Assembly: GCA_963675135.1 (NCBI GenBank)
Contig: OY776124.1
Coordinates: forward strand, 22,442,066-22,506,065
Origin: Galeopsis tetrahit
Taxonomy: Eukaryota; Streptophyta; Magnoliopsida; Lamiales; Lamiaceae
Length of the DNA stretch: 64,000 bases
Direction of reading: 5' to 3'
Part shown: positions 23,201-33,739 of the stretch, piece by piece
Numbering within the stretch: the first letter of the stretch is position 1
Layout of the letters: the number at the start of each line of letters is the position of its first letter
Made by a program: the position numbers and the translations under genes
The notes under the pieces: model-generated
The model's input: only the letters and a program-made list of their open reading frames with translations
The model's database searches: none
Told to the model about the DNA's origin: nothing

Positions 23201-24600
23201 TTTTTTTAATGACAATAAATTATTTGTTACTATATATGTGGTTTTTGTAACAAATATTCAACAAAATATTGACAACATAAAAAGTAGTCAATGTATGTCA
23301 CACCGTATGTTATTTTGTAACATAATTAATTATTTGTCGCTATATGTATAGTTTTAGTGACGATTTTTTATTTATGAAATATTGACAACATACACAGTTG
23401 TCACTAATGATCACACCTTACGGTATTTTGTAATATAATGAAAATTTTGTCACTATATTTGTGTAATTTTAGTGACAAATATTAAATGAAACATTGACAA
23501 CATAAAAAGTTGTTACTGTTTATCACACCATATGTTATTTTTGTAACATAATGGATTATTTGTCACTTTATGTGTGGTTTTAGTGACGAATTTTAAATGA
23601 AACATTGACAACATATAGAGTTGTCACTAATGATCACACCTTATAGTATTTTGTAACATAATGAACAATTTGTCACTATATATGTGTGATTTTAGTAACA
23701 AATATTAAATGAAACATTGACAACATAAAAAGTTATCACTTCTTGTCACGCCGTATGTTATTTTGTAACATAATAAATTATTTGTCGCTATATGTGTGGT
23801 TTTAGTGACAAAATATAATTGAAACGCTGACAACATACATAGTTGTCACCAATGATCACACCTTACGGTATTTAGTAATATAATGAAAATTTTGTCACTA
23901 TATGTGTATAATTTTAGTGACAAATATTAAATGAAACATTGACAACATAAATAGTTGTCACTGTTTATCACACCGTATGTTATTTTGTAACGTATTGAAT
24001 TATTTGTCACTATATGTGTGGTTTTAGTGACGAAATTTTAATGAAATATTGACAACATATAGAGTTGTCACTAATGATCACACCTTACGGTATTTTGTAA
24101 CATAATGAACAATTTGTCACTATATGTGTGTGATTTTAGTAACAATTATTAAATGAAACATTGACAACATAAAAAGTTGTCACTGTTTATCACACCATAT
24201 GTTATTTTGTAACATAATGAATTATTTGTCGCTATATGTGTGTTTTTAGTGACGAAATTTAAATGAAATACTGACAACATACATAGTTATCACTAATGAT
24301 CACACCTTACGGTATTTTGTAATATAATAAAAAATTAGTCACTATATGTGTGTGATTTTAGTGACAAATATTAAATGAAACATTGACAACATAAAGTGTT
24401 GTCACTGTTTATCACATCGTATGTTATTTTGTAACGTATTGAATTATTTGTCACTATATGTGTGGTTTTAGTGACGAATTTTTAATGAAATATTGACAAC
24501 ATATAAAATTGTCACTAATGAGCACACCTTACGCTATTTTGTAACGGTGTAAATTTTTTGTCGCTACACATATGTTTTTAGTGACAAAAATTCAAATGTC
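23200..24600. repeat. CACTA right subterminal tandem repeats (~111-bp unit, alternating types)
   Basis: About twelve copies of a ~111-bp unit, anchored by CACACC at 23299, 23412, 23524, 23635 and onward to 24523. Two versions alternate: CACACCGTATGTTATTTTGT and CACACCTTACGGTATTTTGT, so the true period is about 222 bp. Each unit includes TTTGTCACTATATGTGTG and TTTTAGTGACAAAT, words related to the terminal inverted repeat. The unit differs from the 38-bp one at the other end. Confidence 0.85.
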
Positions 24601-24643
24601 ACTAAACTTTTTGTCACTAAACATGATTTTTTTTGTAGTGAAT

Positions 24644-24882
24644 GAACTGGTCAACTTTCCTGAAAGAAACTGTTAGCACAATAAATAAAGTATATGTGTC
24701 ATGTCAGGTTAGTTGAGATAATGAGTTGTTATCTCTTGATAGAAAATCATTGGTCCTTTTATATATCATAGAGCATTACAGATCAGAAAATTAAATGGAC
24801 ACACTAAACGATACAAGAATATAAAATAACAACATCATCAGCAATCATAAAAACAAGAGTAGGGAAGGGATAAACTTATCCA
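24644..24882 (-). other. 3' untranslated region of Sirevirus A (upstream of the CACTA break)
   Basis: About 240 bp between the end of the third-ORF reading frame and the CACTA insertion point. It continues beyond the CACTA as 3407-3467. No gene visible. Confidence 0.6.
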
Positions 24883-27800
24883 TCAGAGAGTTCCATCATC
24901 TTGGGGAGCAATGCCATATTGAGCCCAGACCCTTTTCTTCAGCTCCCAAACATCCTTGTTGGAGCCTCTAGGGCCTATCTTCATCTTCTCCATCTTCATG
25001 ATGTTGATGAACTCCTCCAGAATCTTTCCCTCATCAATCAAGTTCCCATTGAACTTAGGAGGCATGTACAGAATTGGACCAGGGGCCTTGAACTCCACTC
25101 TAGCCATATCAGCTGCTGCAAACAGCTTTTGATAGAGGTCCCTATGATTCTCAAACATGAACTGGACAAAGACTTCATCTACACTCTCTCAAAGCCACTT
25201 CCCAATGACATAGAAGTCATATACAAAACTTCTCTTGGCCTCCTCCCATGCATCATTCAGTGAGATTGGAACCCACTTATCATGGTGAGGGTACTGAGTG
25301 TCCCATCTTTGCAGCATTTTAGGTTTGAGTCTTCTGTATGAGGCTCTCCTTCTTGGAGCTTTGAAATTTGCCCTTCTTTCATCCCTTGCCTTGTTGGCCT
25401 CAACCAATTGCTCCATCCTCTCTTTAGCTCTTTGAAGAGCTAGCTTCTCTTGGGTTTCTGGATCTTTTCCAAAACCTTCTTCAAACAATTTAGAGGGATC
25501 ATCAGCAAGTTTGGGCACACCAACTTCAGGCATTCTGTCCTGTACTTCCTCTTCAACTTCTTCTTCTTCAATGGCAGGCATTAGGGCTGCTTTCTTCATT
25601 CTCTTTGATTTCCTTGCTGGAGTTGATTCTTCAGATTGAAATTCTGAAGGCAAAGTCAGGCTGGTTGGGAATTCATTGAAGGCTTCCAATTCCTTCCTCT
25701 TTCTTTCAGATGACCTTGTCACCTTCCCCCTTACTTCAGCAATCTTCTCTTTAGGTTCAAGTCCTGTAGACTCACCACCTGGCCTTTGAAGCTTTCTTGC
25801 CTGACTTTCCATAGCTGACATCATGGACTCCTTGACAGCTATTTGAATCTGCTCTTCCTCAGTCAGATTTTCAACATTCATTGGGCCTTTGCCTTTCCCA
25901 ATGTCTTCTACTGCTTCCTCCTCAATCTCAGGGACCTTCTCCTTTCCCTTGGATTCACCAATTACCAAGGTTCCCTTTGCCCTTGCTCTATCTCTTTCCC
26001 CCTTTTTGGCATTATCAAAACACTGGGGCTTCAATTCACTCATAGTGACAGAGAGATGTGAGTGGTAATGAGTGAGGGACTTCAACTCCTGCAGTAGGTA
26101 AACATTCTCATCATGAATGTTTTGCATTTTATCATCTGCCATGCTCAAAAAAGTGTGAACTGGCTTCATCTTTTGGGAAACTATGGCATCCAATGTGGCT
26201 TTCAGTGATTGATCAAGTTTGGCCTGAAGTTGTTCAGTGAGATTGGCCACAACTTGATCAGACACTTTGTCCATGAGTTCAACAGTGAACTTCTCAGCAG
26301 CTTCCTTCACCATTGCAGCTTTCAACTCTTCTGCCTTCTTTCTCTGGGCTGCTGTCCTCTGCCTTAAAGCATCCTTGATTATCTTTCTTAGTGCTTTCAC
26401 ATTGTGCTTGTACAAAGTTTTGAGACCCTGCTGCTCTTTCTTCACAGATCTTGTGAATTTACCCATAGCATCTTTGGCTTTGGTCACTTCAGTTGAGACT
26501 GTTTGAAGTCCAGTTTCAACTCCACATATTCTTGCATCAAGAGTAGGCAAGATCACTTCTTCTGACCCTGTGAGCCTCATCTCCACAGAGGCTAGAGTCT
26601 TGCTTTGGCCATCTAAGGTATCAGTAGTGGTTGCATGAGCCTTCTCAACTTCCCTGACCAGTGTGTCCAACTTCTCTGACTGCTCTTCAATGATGGATGC
26701 AGTCTGAGTAGCAATCTGAAAGTGAGCCTCAGAGGTGTTGGCTTGTTCAAAGTAGATCTGGTTAAGTGTGGACACATTTGCTGATACTGCTTCAAGATCA
26801 GTGTCAACATCAACTGGTATATCTGTCAGGGATGCATCTGCAAAAATTTGCTCAAGAGTGACAGCAACTGAATCTACAAAACTGACAGTGTTAGTAAAAA
26901 CTCCCTCATCACCCTCTATTTCTTTTTCTCCCATAAGGTCTGATACATCAGCACCTTCTCTCTCATTTTCAACTATATTCTTTTCTTCTTCATTTTCAAA
27001 AGATAGACTCACATTCACTGGAGAATCAGGCCTCCTTTCACCAAGGGATTCATCAAGTTCAGATTTGACTTGAAGAATAGCCTGACTCTCATATTGGGCT
27101 GCACCCAATATTTCTACTTCCTCACCCTCTATTTGTGGTGCACTCAAGGAACCAGTGATCACACACTCCTCACCATCATCTCCCTCTGATTTTTCAGCAC
27201 TCACAGCCTTTTCAACTCCTTCAATTTCTAAACCTGACACCTCTATATCCTCAACAGGATCCACAGAGGGCAGTTGTTGGGAGATCACAGTGCTTGGGCA
27301 TCCCAAGTCCACTGAGTCATCCTGAATGACTAAAGGCTGGTCAATGTCCAACTTTCCTGACATTGATGAGGCTCTAGTCAAACCAGCTTCTCCCATGGAA
27401 GTCTCAACATTGTCAAGCTGTGCCTCAGGTTCAAAAGAACCATCCTTGGCCAATGCATCTTGGACTGAGTCACCATCTTTGGTCAACTCCTCTGAATGAT
27501 CAGAGTCCTTCACAGAATGAAAAGTCAAGTAATGTACCTGAGCTGAGTTGATACTAGGGGGATTGGGATTGGTGTGATCATCATCATCATCATCATCAGA
27601 TGGGCTGTCAGGATGCTTGATTCCTTGTGCTATCCTCTCTCTTTCAGCAAGCATTTTTTCATGAACAATGGTGCAAAATAGGGCCTCAGTGGTTAATACA
27701 CTGGTCTTCTTTACATTTGCAAAATGTAGCAGCCTATTTTCCTCAACCTGCCACCAGTTGGCACCCTTGTCCTGAATAGCCTGAGCTATTTCCATAATAG

Positions 27801-29667
27801 TTCTATCTTTGATCTCAACAAGTGCTCTGAGATCATAGAATTGTTGTTGCAGCCTGGGATAAGCCTTCAATCCTGGATATAACTCATCTACATTGGCTCT
27901 TGCAATCTGCCTCAACATCCCTTCATAGGTATACTCTTCACCACTATCATCTCCAGAAGAGTTGGTTTGGGATTCAGGAGGGTTGGAATGAGATTCAAGT
28001 AAGCTTGGCTGGGATTCAGGTAGGTTGGGTTCAGAAGGATTGGGTTCAGGAGAGGTCAAAACAAGTTGGGATTCAGGTGCTTTTGAGAGCATTGTTCCTG
28101 AAGAGGTAATTGGAATGGCTGGAATGGGTGGGAAAACAACTTGATCACCTTCTTGAAGAGCAGTTTCAAGAAGTTTGGTATAAGAGAGAAGTCTTGGATC
28201 AAGTGGGGAAAAGGGTCTATCTTCAAGATTGACCAAATCTGCCAGCACATCAATACCTGATCTATCAGGTGCACCTTCAGGGGAGTACACTTTCTTGGCA
28301 ATGATTGGTGCATCTTCAGGAGTCTTGCACTCCTCTTCTTCTTGCCTTGGAGATATTCTTCTAGATTGAATATCAAGAGAGTTGGCTTCAGGGCTGTTGG
28401 GTTTTGACTTGGATTTGGAGTTGGACTTGCTTGCCTGTCTAATTTCCTTGAAGAATTCTTTCTTCTTCTTTTCTTCTTCCATTAACCTCTGCTTCTCAGA
28501 AGTCTTGATGATTCTTCTTTTCCTTTCATACCTTGTTGGCTGGTCAAGGTCTCTGAATTCAGTAATACTTTCAGGCTGTAAGGGGACAACCTCTCTGAAT
28601 ACTTCACCCTCTTCAGGAGGGTTGACTCCTTCCTCAGCAACCTTCTCTATTTCCTCAGAAGTGGCTCCTCCACTTCTTGACTGACTTTCTGGTGAAGATT
28701 CATTCAGAATCTTCTTCATCTTTTTCATCTTTGGCTGAGCTTTTGGTGGCTGGGCTTTCCTCTTTCTAGGAGAGGCTCTTGGGACTGGAACAACTGCAAC
28801 TGCTTTCTTGGAGGCAGCCTCCAGCTTTCTCTTCGCTGTCTTAGAAGACAACTTTCTAAACATCACCTTTTGTGCAGGAAAAGGTTTTGGCTTTGGTTGG
28901 AGATGGGTGTAGTGAGCAAATCTTTCCAAGAGCAGGCTGGCTCTTGTGCAGAACTGGAGTCTTCCTTCAACCACCACCCTGTGGTGCTTCATCTCCTTAA
29001 ACTTAAATTTTTCATTCATCATCTTGTCAAGAATGAAATTTTTCCAGTTGAACTTGACTCTCTTCTCAGCAGAGTCAATCACAGCAGCCATCACTCTCAA
29101 TTTAGGCATACTGATTTGTTCAACACTCCCTGAGTGGCTCAACAGGCTCTTTACAACACAATCAAACAAGTGTCTGTAAGGAAGCTTTAAAGTGTTCTTG
29201 TTCTGAGCACTTACAAGTTTCTTTGGTTCTATCATCCAAGAGTAGTAGAACTCCTGATCATCTTCTTCCTTGTACATTTCTGGATTCATGCCTTCAGAAG
29301 GTAGCCCAAAGCTAGCTTCTAAATCCTCTGCAGTGAAGATGATTGTGTGTTGAGTTTCTTCTTCTTCATCTTCCTCAGCATATGTGAGCTTAGTGCACAC
29401 ATCTCCCTTTTTCCCTTTCCATCTGAGATGGGCAAAGAATTCTGCCATGAATGGATTCAGGCAGGAATCAGGCTTGGTGCCAAGAAATTTCTTTAGCCCT
29501 GCCTCCCTCAGCCATTGGAGGACTTGTTGAACTTCTGAATCTGGGCTATCAAAAGCTACCAGCTTTTCAAACCAAAGGGAATTTGGGTTGCTAAGATAAG
29601 AGAAATCAATGTCCAAAGAGGAATCATTGAAGTCTACAAGCTCTTCTCTCTTAATCTTAGGTGCCAT
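24883..29667 (-). CDS. Third ORF of Sirevirus A: very long coiled-coil, plant-transposon-protein-like polypeptide
   Basis: The first 1492 codons are open, from ATG at 29667 to a TGA at 25189-25191. The same frame then runs on for about 100 codons to a stop at 24883. Residues about 20-270 have the spacing of the putative plant transposon protein domain (LWFEKL, NPFMAEFFAHLRWKG, AEDLEASFGLPSEG, LPYRHLFDCVVKSL, FNWKNFILDKMM). Next come a basic nuclear-signal-like cluster (about 296-320), PES-rich repeats (about 535-575), an Asp run near 690, a long predicted coiled coil (about 965-1205), a second basic cluster (RKSKRMKK, about 1352) and a conserved-looking basic C-terminus. I see no signal peptide or membrane segment, so the label envelope would be unsupported. 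It lies 604 bp after pol and has its own TATA box upstream. The role is unknown. Confidence 0.75.
25189..25191 (-). other. In-frame TGA inside the third ORF of Sirevirus A
   Basis: The codon follows VIGKWL and is followed in the same frame by ESVDEVFVQF and a further open 91-codon stretch that keeps acidic and basic composition like the rest. It is either a recent CGA-to-TGA mutation or a leaky stop. Confidence 0.8.
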
Positions 29668-30343
29668 GGATAATATGAGAGATTGGTAGGTTTTTGGAGA
29701 GGAGTTGCAGGTTTGAGAGTATGCAGAAAAACTTAAGGATTTTTGAAATTTTGAGTGCGTAAAGATGGTAGTGAAAATTGAGGAGTTTATATATGTGGGG
29801 AGTTTATTAACCGTTGGTTAAGAGAAACTAACCGTGGGTAATAGGTATGACCAATTGGATAATATGTGGTAGTGGGATTGAGGCGGTTTGATGGAAGTTT
29901 AATGCAAATCAATGGTCTTGATGAAGGCTCAAGAATTCATGAAATCCCAATTAAGATTTTTGCATTAAATGCTGATTTGCCTTTTTGGTGGTAAAAATCT
30001 TTATAGCACACTCCATCCTAAAATGGCCTACTCTTAGACCAAGAAACCTCTTAAATGTCTAATCAATGCTAAAAATAGCAATGATTATCCAATTAACTCG
30101 GACAAACATCCTGAGATGTGCTTTGGTTTCTTTGAAGGTCAAACTGCCTGATTACCTTGCCTGAGTGAGTCCCAATGTTGCTGACTGGGTCCCACTTGGA
30201 CAAATCCCCTGACCAACATTGCTGAACATTATAGGGACAACTTTGCTGAGTTTCCCTCTTTGGCTGACAACTTCAGTGAGGTTGGTCAACTTTGTTGAAG
30301 TTCAACTTTGATGAACTTCCCCCTTCATATGAGCTTTCTTTCC
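29668..30343 (-). promoter_or_regulatory. pol-ORF3 intergenic region with candidate internal promoter
   Basis: On the minus strand, a TATA box CATATATAAACTCC (29782-29795) stands about 115 bp before the third-ORF ATG. Upstream are an MSA/MYB-like site ACCAACGGTTA (29808-29818), a related CCCACGGTTAG (29828-29838) and a CCAATTGG (29851-29858). The leader between TATA and ATG is pyrimidine-rich, as in plant mRNAs. The part nearer pol has AAGTTG-type repeats and a PPT-like purine tract (30317-30325). This arrangement suggests separate transcription of the third ORF. Confidence 0.55.
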
Positions 30344-33300
30344 TCATTTTTCCATCTTGCCTGGATCAAGTAACCCCAATTCAGTTGACAACTCCAAGAA
30401 CCTTGCTTCAGCTAGAGGCTTGGTCAAAATATCAGCTTTTTGCTTATCAGTGTGGATTTTGACAAGCTTGATATCTTTCTTCTCCACATGATCCCTTATG
30501 AAATGATGCTTGATGTCCACATGCTTGCATCTGGTGTGGAGCACTGGATTCTGTGAGATGGCAATTGCACTATTGTTGTCACAGAATATTGACACTTCAT
30601 TTGTGATTACTTTGTAATCTCTCAATTGTTGCCTGAGCCAAAGTATCTGAGCACAGCAACTTCCAGCTGCTACATACTCAGCTTCAGTTGTTGAAGTTGC
30701 AACTGTATTTTGCTTCTTGGAGAACCATGAGATAAGCTTGCTGCCCAAGAATTGACAAGTTCCTGAGGTGGATTTTCTGTCAATTCTGCATCCTCTATAG
30801 TCTGCATCTGAATATCCAGTGAGCTCAATGTTGTCATCTGCTGGATACCATAATCCAAGATTCTCAGATCCCTTGAGATATCTTAGAATTCTCTTGGCAG
30901 CATCAAGATGACTCTTCTTTGGATTAGCTTGAAATCTTGCACATACTCCAACTGCAAATGTGATGTCAGGACTGCTTGCAGTGAGATATAGTAATGATCC
31001 TATGATTCCTCTATAGTTAGTGGAGTTTGTTGACTCTCCACCTTCATCAGGATCCATATTCCAGTTAGTATTCATAGGAATTCTGACTGGCTTTCTTGTT
31101 GCACATCCAAATTTCTTGATCATGTCCCTTGTGTACTTGGCCTGATTGATGAATATTCCCTTCTTTGATTGAGTGACTTGAAGTCCTAAGAAGAAATTCA
31201 TCAATCCCATCATGGACATCTCAAACTTGCTTTGCATGAGTTTGGAGAACTTCTCACATAGCTTCTCATTTGGAGATCCAAATATAATGTCATCCACATA
31301 GATTTGGACTAACAAAATATCATCTCCTTCACAGATTCTGAACAAGGTTCTGTCAACAGTGCCTTTGACAAAACCATGATCTAGAAGAAACTGTGATAAG
31401 GTATCATACCAAGCTCTTGGAGCTTGTTTTAAGCCATAGAGGGCTTTCTTCAATCTGTACACCTTGTCTCCTTCTTCAAAACCTGGGGGCTGTTCCACAT
31501 ATACTTCTTCTTTGAGCACCCCATTGAGAAATGCACTTTTCACATCCATTTGATACACCTTGAATCTCATGTGAGCTGCATATGCTAGGAAGAGTCTGAT
31601 TGCCTCAAGTCTAGCCACTGGAGCAAAGGTCTCATCATAATCAATCCCTTCAGATTGACAATATCCTTTGGCCACCAGTCTTGCTTTGTTTCTCACAATG
31701 ATGTCATTTTCATTTTTCTTGTTTTTGAACACCCATTTAGTTCCAATGACATCTTGATGAGTTGGCCTGTCTACCAGCTCCCATACTTCATTTCTGGTAA
31801 ACTGATTCAGCTCTTCTTGCATGGCTATGATCCAGTTGGTGTCTTGAAGTGCTTCCTCAATGTCTTTAGGTTCCTGTTCTAAAAGAAAACAACAAAACAG
31901 AGCACTTTCTCCATGAAATCTTCTAGTTTTGATCCCTTCACTTGGATTACCAAGTATCAGGCTAGATGGGTGGTCTTGCAACCAAGTCCTTCTAGACCTG
32001 ATCCTTTCAGGAGGATTGTCCTCATCTGAAGTTGGATCACTAGATTCATTAAATTCAGGAAAGTTAATTGAAGGATCAAGCTCAGGATCATATTCAGGGG
32101 TGTTGTCCTCATTGTCAGATAAGTTGACATTTTCATTGGTTCCCCCTTGAATAGTGGATCCATTAACTACCTCAGCATTGCCTGCTTCTTCATTGGTAGT
32201 TGTTACCTGGTTTTGAACTGGGATGGGGTCAGTCAGTTCAATTTCTCCTTCAGGTTGGTTGTCTACTGGTTGATTGCTATCAAGTAGGTTGTCCAGTTTT
32301 TTATTTTCATGAAGTTCAGGCTGAGCAACATCCACAAACACTGTTTCCTTGTTTTGAAGCCTTAATCTGGTTGTTCTTTGTGTTATCTCATCAATATTCA
32401 GGTTTCTATCCCTGAACTCATTAATAGATTCATCAAACACAACATGAGGTGTTTCTTCCACAATAAGAGTTTTGCAATTGTAAACTCTGTAAGCCTTGCT
32501 GATTTGTGAATATCCAACAAATATTCCTTCATCAGCTTTGCTATCAAAAGCTTTCAATTGCTCTTTCCCATTATTATGGATGAAACACTTACAACCAAAT
32601 ATGTGAAAATAAGCAACAGTGGGCAATCTACCTTTCCATATTTGATATGGGGTTTTACCTTGTCCTTTGGTGATTAAGGACCTGTTTTGAGTGTGACATG
32701 CAGTGCTAATGGCTTCAGCCCAGAACCTTTTAGGCAATTTAGATTCAGCAATCAAGGTTCTTGCTGCCTCCTTCAAGGTCCTGTTCCTTCTTTCAGCAAC
32801 CCCATTTTGTTGAGGTGTTCTTGCTGCTGAAGTTTCATGAGTGATGCCATTCTTGCTGCAATACTCATTGATGTATGAGTTTATGAATTCAGTTCCTTTG
32901 TCAGATCTGATCTTGACAATGCTTAGGCCCTTTTCATTGCTCAATCTCATCATCAATTCAGGTAGCTTGACTTGGGTCTCCTTTTTGTTTAGCAAAAATA
33001 CTACCCAAGTGTATCTGGAAAAATCATCAACAACAACTAAAGCATATTTTCTTCCATTTATACTTACTGGGATTATTGGCCCAAATAAATCCATATGCAG
33101 TAGTTGAAGAACTCTCTCAGTTGAGATGACAGGTTTTCCTTTGAATGAGGCTTTGATCTGCTTTCCTTCCTGACATGGCTGGTATATGTGTTCTTTGGTG
33201 AACACTTGATTTGGCAGCCCTTTAACTAGAGAGTTTCTTGCAATCTTGTTGATGGTTTTGAAGTTTAGGTGATTCAGTCTCTTGTGCCATAGCCAGCTTT

Positions 33301-33739
33301 GCTCATTTGTGCTTTTGGCAACAAAACAAACTGCTTCAGGGGTTTTGCTCCAATCTGCAAAATAGACATTTCCCTTTCTCACCTCTGTTAGTAGCACCTG
33401 TTGTGTTGATTTGTTTTTGATAGTACATTCATTTGGTGCAAATTCAACACAGTATCCTTTGTCACAAATTTGACTTATAGACAGCAAGTTATATTTTAGG
33501 CCTAGAACATATGAGACATCAGTAATTTTAACATTACCAATGTTTAATGTACCATAGCCTCTTGTGATGCCTTGAGAGCTGTCTCCAAAGGTTACTGAAG
33601 GACCATCTTTTTCTATGAAGTCTGAGAGAAGCTCCTTGTTTCCAGTCATGTGCCTTGAACATCCACTGTCCAGGTACCATGCTGTTTTCTTATTGATGAT
33701 TCTCTTCTTTTTGGGGTCCTTGCAGCCCTGCAAAGTCAA
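30344..33739 (-). CDS. pol of Sirevirus A (protease-integrase-RT-RNase H)
   Basis: One open frame of 1131 codons encodes the Copia polyprotein. Protease WYLDSGCSRHMTG is at residues 21-33. The GAG-pre-integrase zinc region begins WHKRLNHLNF. The integrase DDE residues fall in LLHMDLFGP, IRSDKGTEF and PQQNGVAERRNRT. The RT domain has QMDVKSAFLNG and the catalytic YVDDIIFGS. RNase H has GYSDADYRG, TEAEYVAAGS and CDNNSA. The frame has no ATG: its first codon (TTG) overlaps the gag stop (TGA) by two bases and it lies in another frame, so expression needs frameshifting, splicing or reinitiation. One oddity is that the first integrase zinc cysteine is Tyr (IYQPCQEGK). Lineage: Maximus/SIRE. Confidence 0.95.
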   Translation of the reverse strand: MTLQGCKDPKKKRIINKKTAWYLDSGCSRHMTGNKELLSDFIEKDGPSVTFGDSSQGITRGYGTLNIGNVKITDVSYVLGLKYNLLSISQICDKGYCVEFAPNECTIKNKSTQQVLLTEVRKGNVYFADWSKTPEAVCFVAKSTNEQSWLWHKRLNHLNFKTINKIARNSLVKGLPNQVFTKEHIYQPCQEGKQIKASFKGKPVISTERVLQLLHMDLFGPIIPVSINGRKYALVVVDDFSRYTWVVFLLNKKETQVKLPELMMRLSNEKGLSIVKIRSDKGTEFINSYINEYCSKNGITHETSAARTPQQNGVAERRNRTLKEAARTLIAESKLPKRFWAEAISTACHTQNRSLITKGQGKTPYQIWKGRLPTVAYFHIFGCKCFIHNNGKEQLKAFDSKADEGIFVGYSQISKAYRVYNCKTLIVEETPHVVFDESINEFRDRNLNIDEITQRTTRLRLQNKETVFVDVAQPELHENKKLDNLLDSNQPVDNQPEGEIELTDPIPVQNQVTTTNEEAGNAEVVNGSTIQGGTNENVNLSDNEDNTPEYDPELDPSINFPEFNESSDPTSDEDNPPERIRSRRTWLQDHPSSLILGNPSEGIKTRRFHGESALFCCFLLEQEPKDIEEALQDTNWIIAMQEELNQFTRNEVWELVDRPTHQDVIGTKWVFKNKKNENDIIVRNKARLVAKGYCQSEGIDYDETFAPVARLEAIRLFLAYAAHMRFKVYQMDVKSAFLNGVLKEEVYVEQPPGFEEGDKVYRLKKALYGLKQAPRAWYDTLSQFLLDHGFVKGTVDRTLFRICEGDDILLVQIYVDDIIFGSPNEKLCEKFSKLMQSKFEMSMMGLMNFFLGLQVTQSKKGIFINQAKYTRDMIKKFGCATRKPVRIPMNTNWNMDPDEGGESTNSTNYRGIIGSLLYLTASSPDITFAVGVCARFQANPKKSHLDAAKRILRYLKGSENLGLWYPADDNIELTGYSDADYRGCRIDRKSTSGTCQFLGSKLISWFSKKQNTVATSTTEAEYVAAGSCCAQILWLRQQLRDYKVITNEVSIFCDNNSAIAISQNPVLHTRCKHVDIKHHFIRDHVEKKDIKLVKIHTDKQKADILTKPLAEARFLELSTELGLLDPGKMEK

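Larger units (their letters stand above)
3471..24640. mobile_element. CACTA (En/Spm-type) transposon with a palindromic core, carrying nested insertions
   Basis: The two ends are inverted: CACTACAAAAAAAATGG at the left, and its complement ending GTAGTG at the right, with 3-bp duplications AAT. Both ends are followed inward by arrays of short subterminal repeats rich in TAGTGACA-type words, as expected for En/Spm. The element is 21.2 kb, of which 10.1 kb is Sirevirus C and about 3.0 kb two Mutator-like elements. Inside, an inverted duplication folds 5384-9700 onto 10580-22165. I find no TNP2-type (DDE) transposase; only remnants resembling the En/Spm accessory Transposase_24 family remain. The element is therefore probably non-autonomous. 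Its insertion into Sirevirus A post-dates A. Confidence 0.9.

Noticed and set aside
23200..24600. CRISPR-like array
   Set aside because: Units are contiguous with no unique spacers, lie next to a CACTA terminus in a plant genome, and resemble subterminal repeats.
25843..29179. Plus-strand open frames of 66-120 codons across 25.8-29.2 kb
   Set aside because: They are antisense shadows of the long third ORF of Sirevirus A, whose composition keeps the opposite strand open.
24883..29667. Calling the third ORF of Sirevirus A an envelope protein
   Set aside because: No signal peptide, membrane span or cleavage-site-like feature is visible; the layout suits an intracellular coiled-coil protein.
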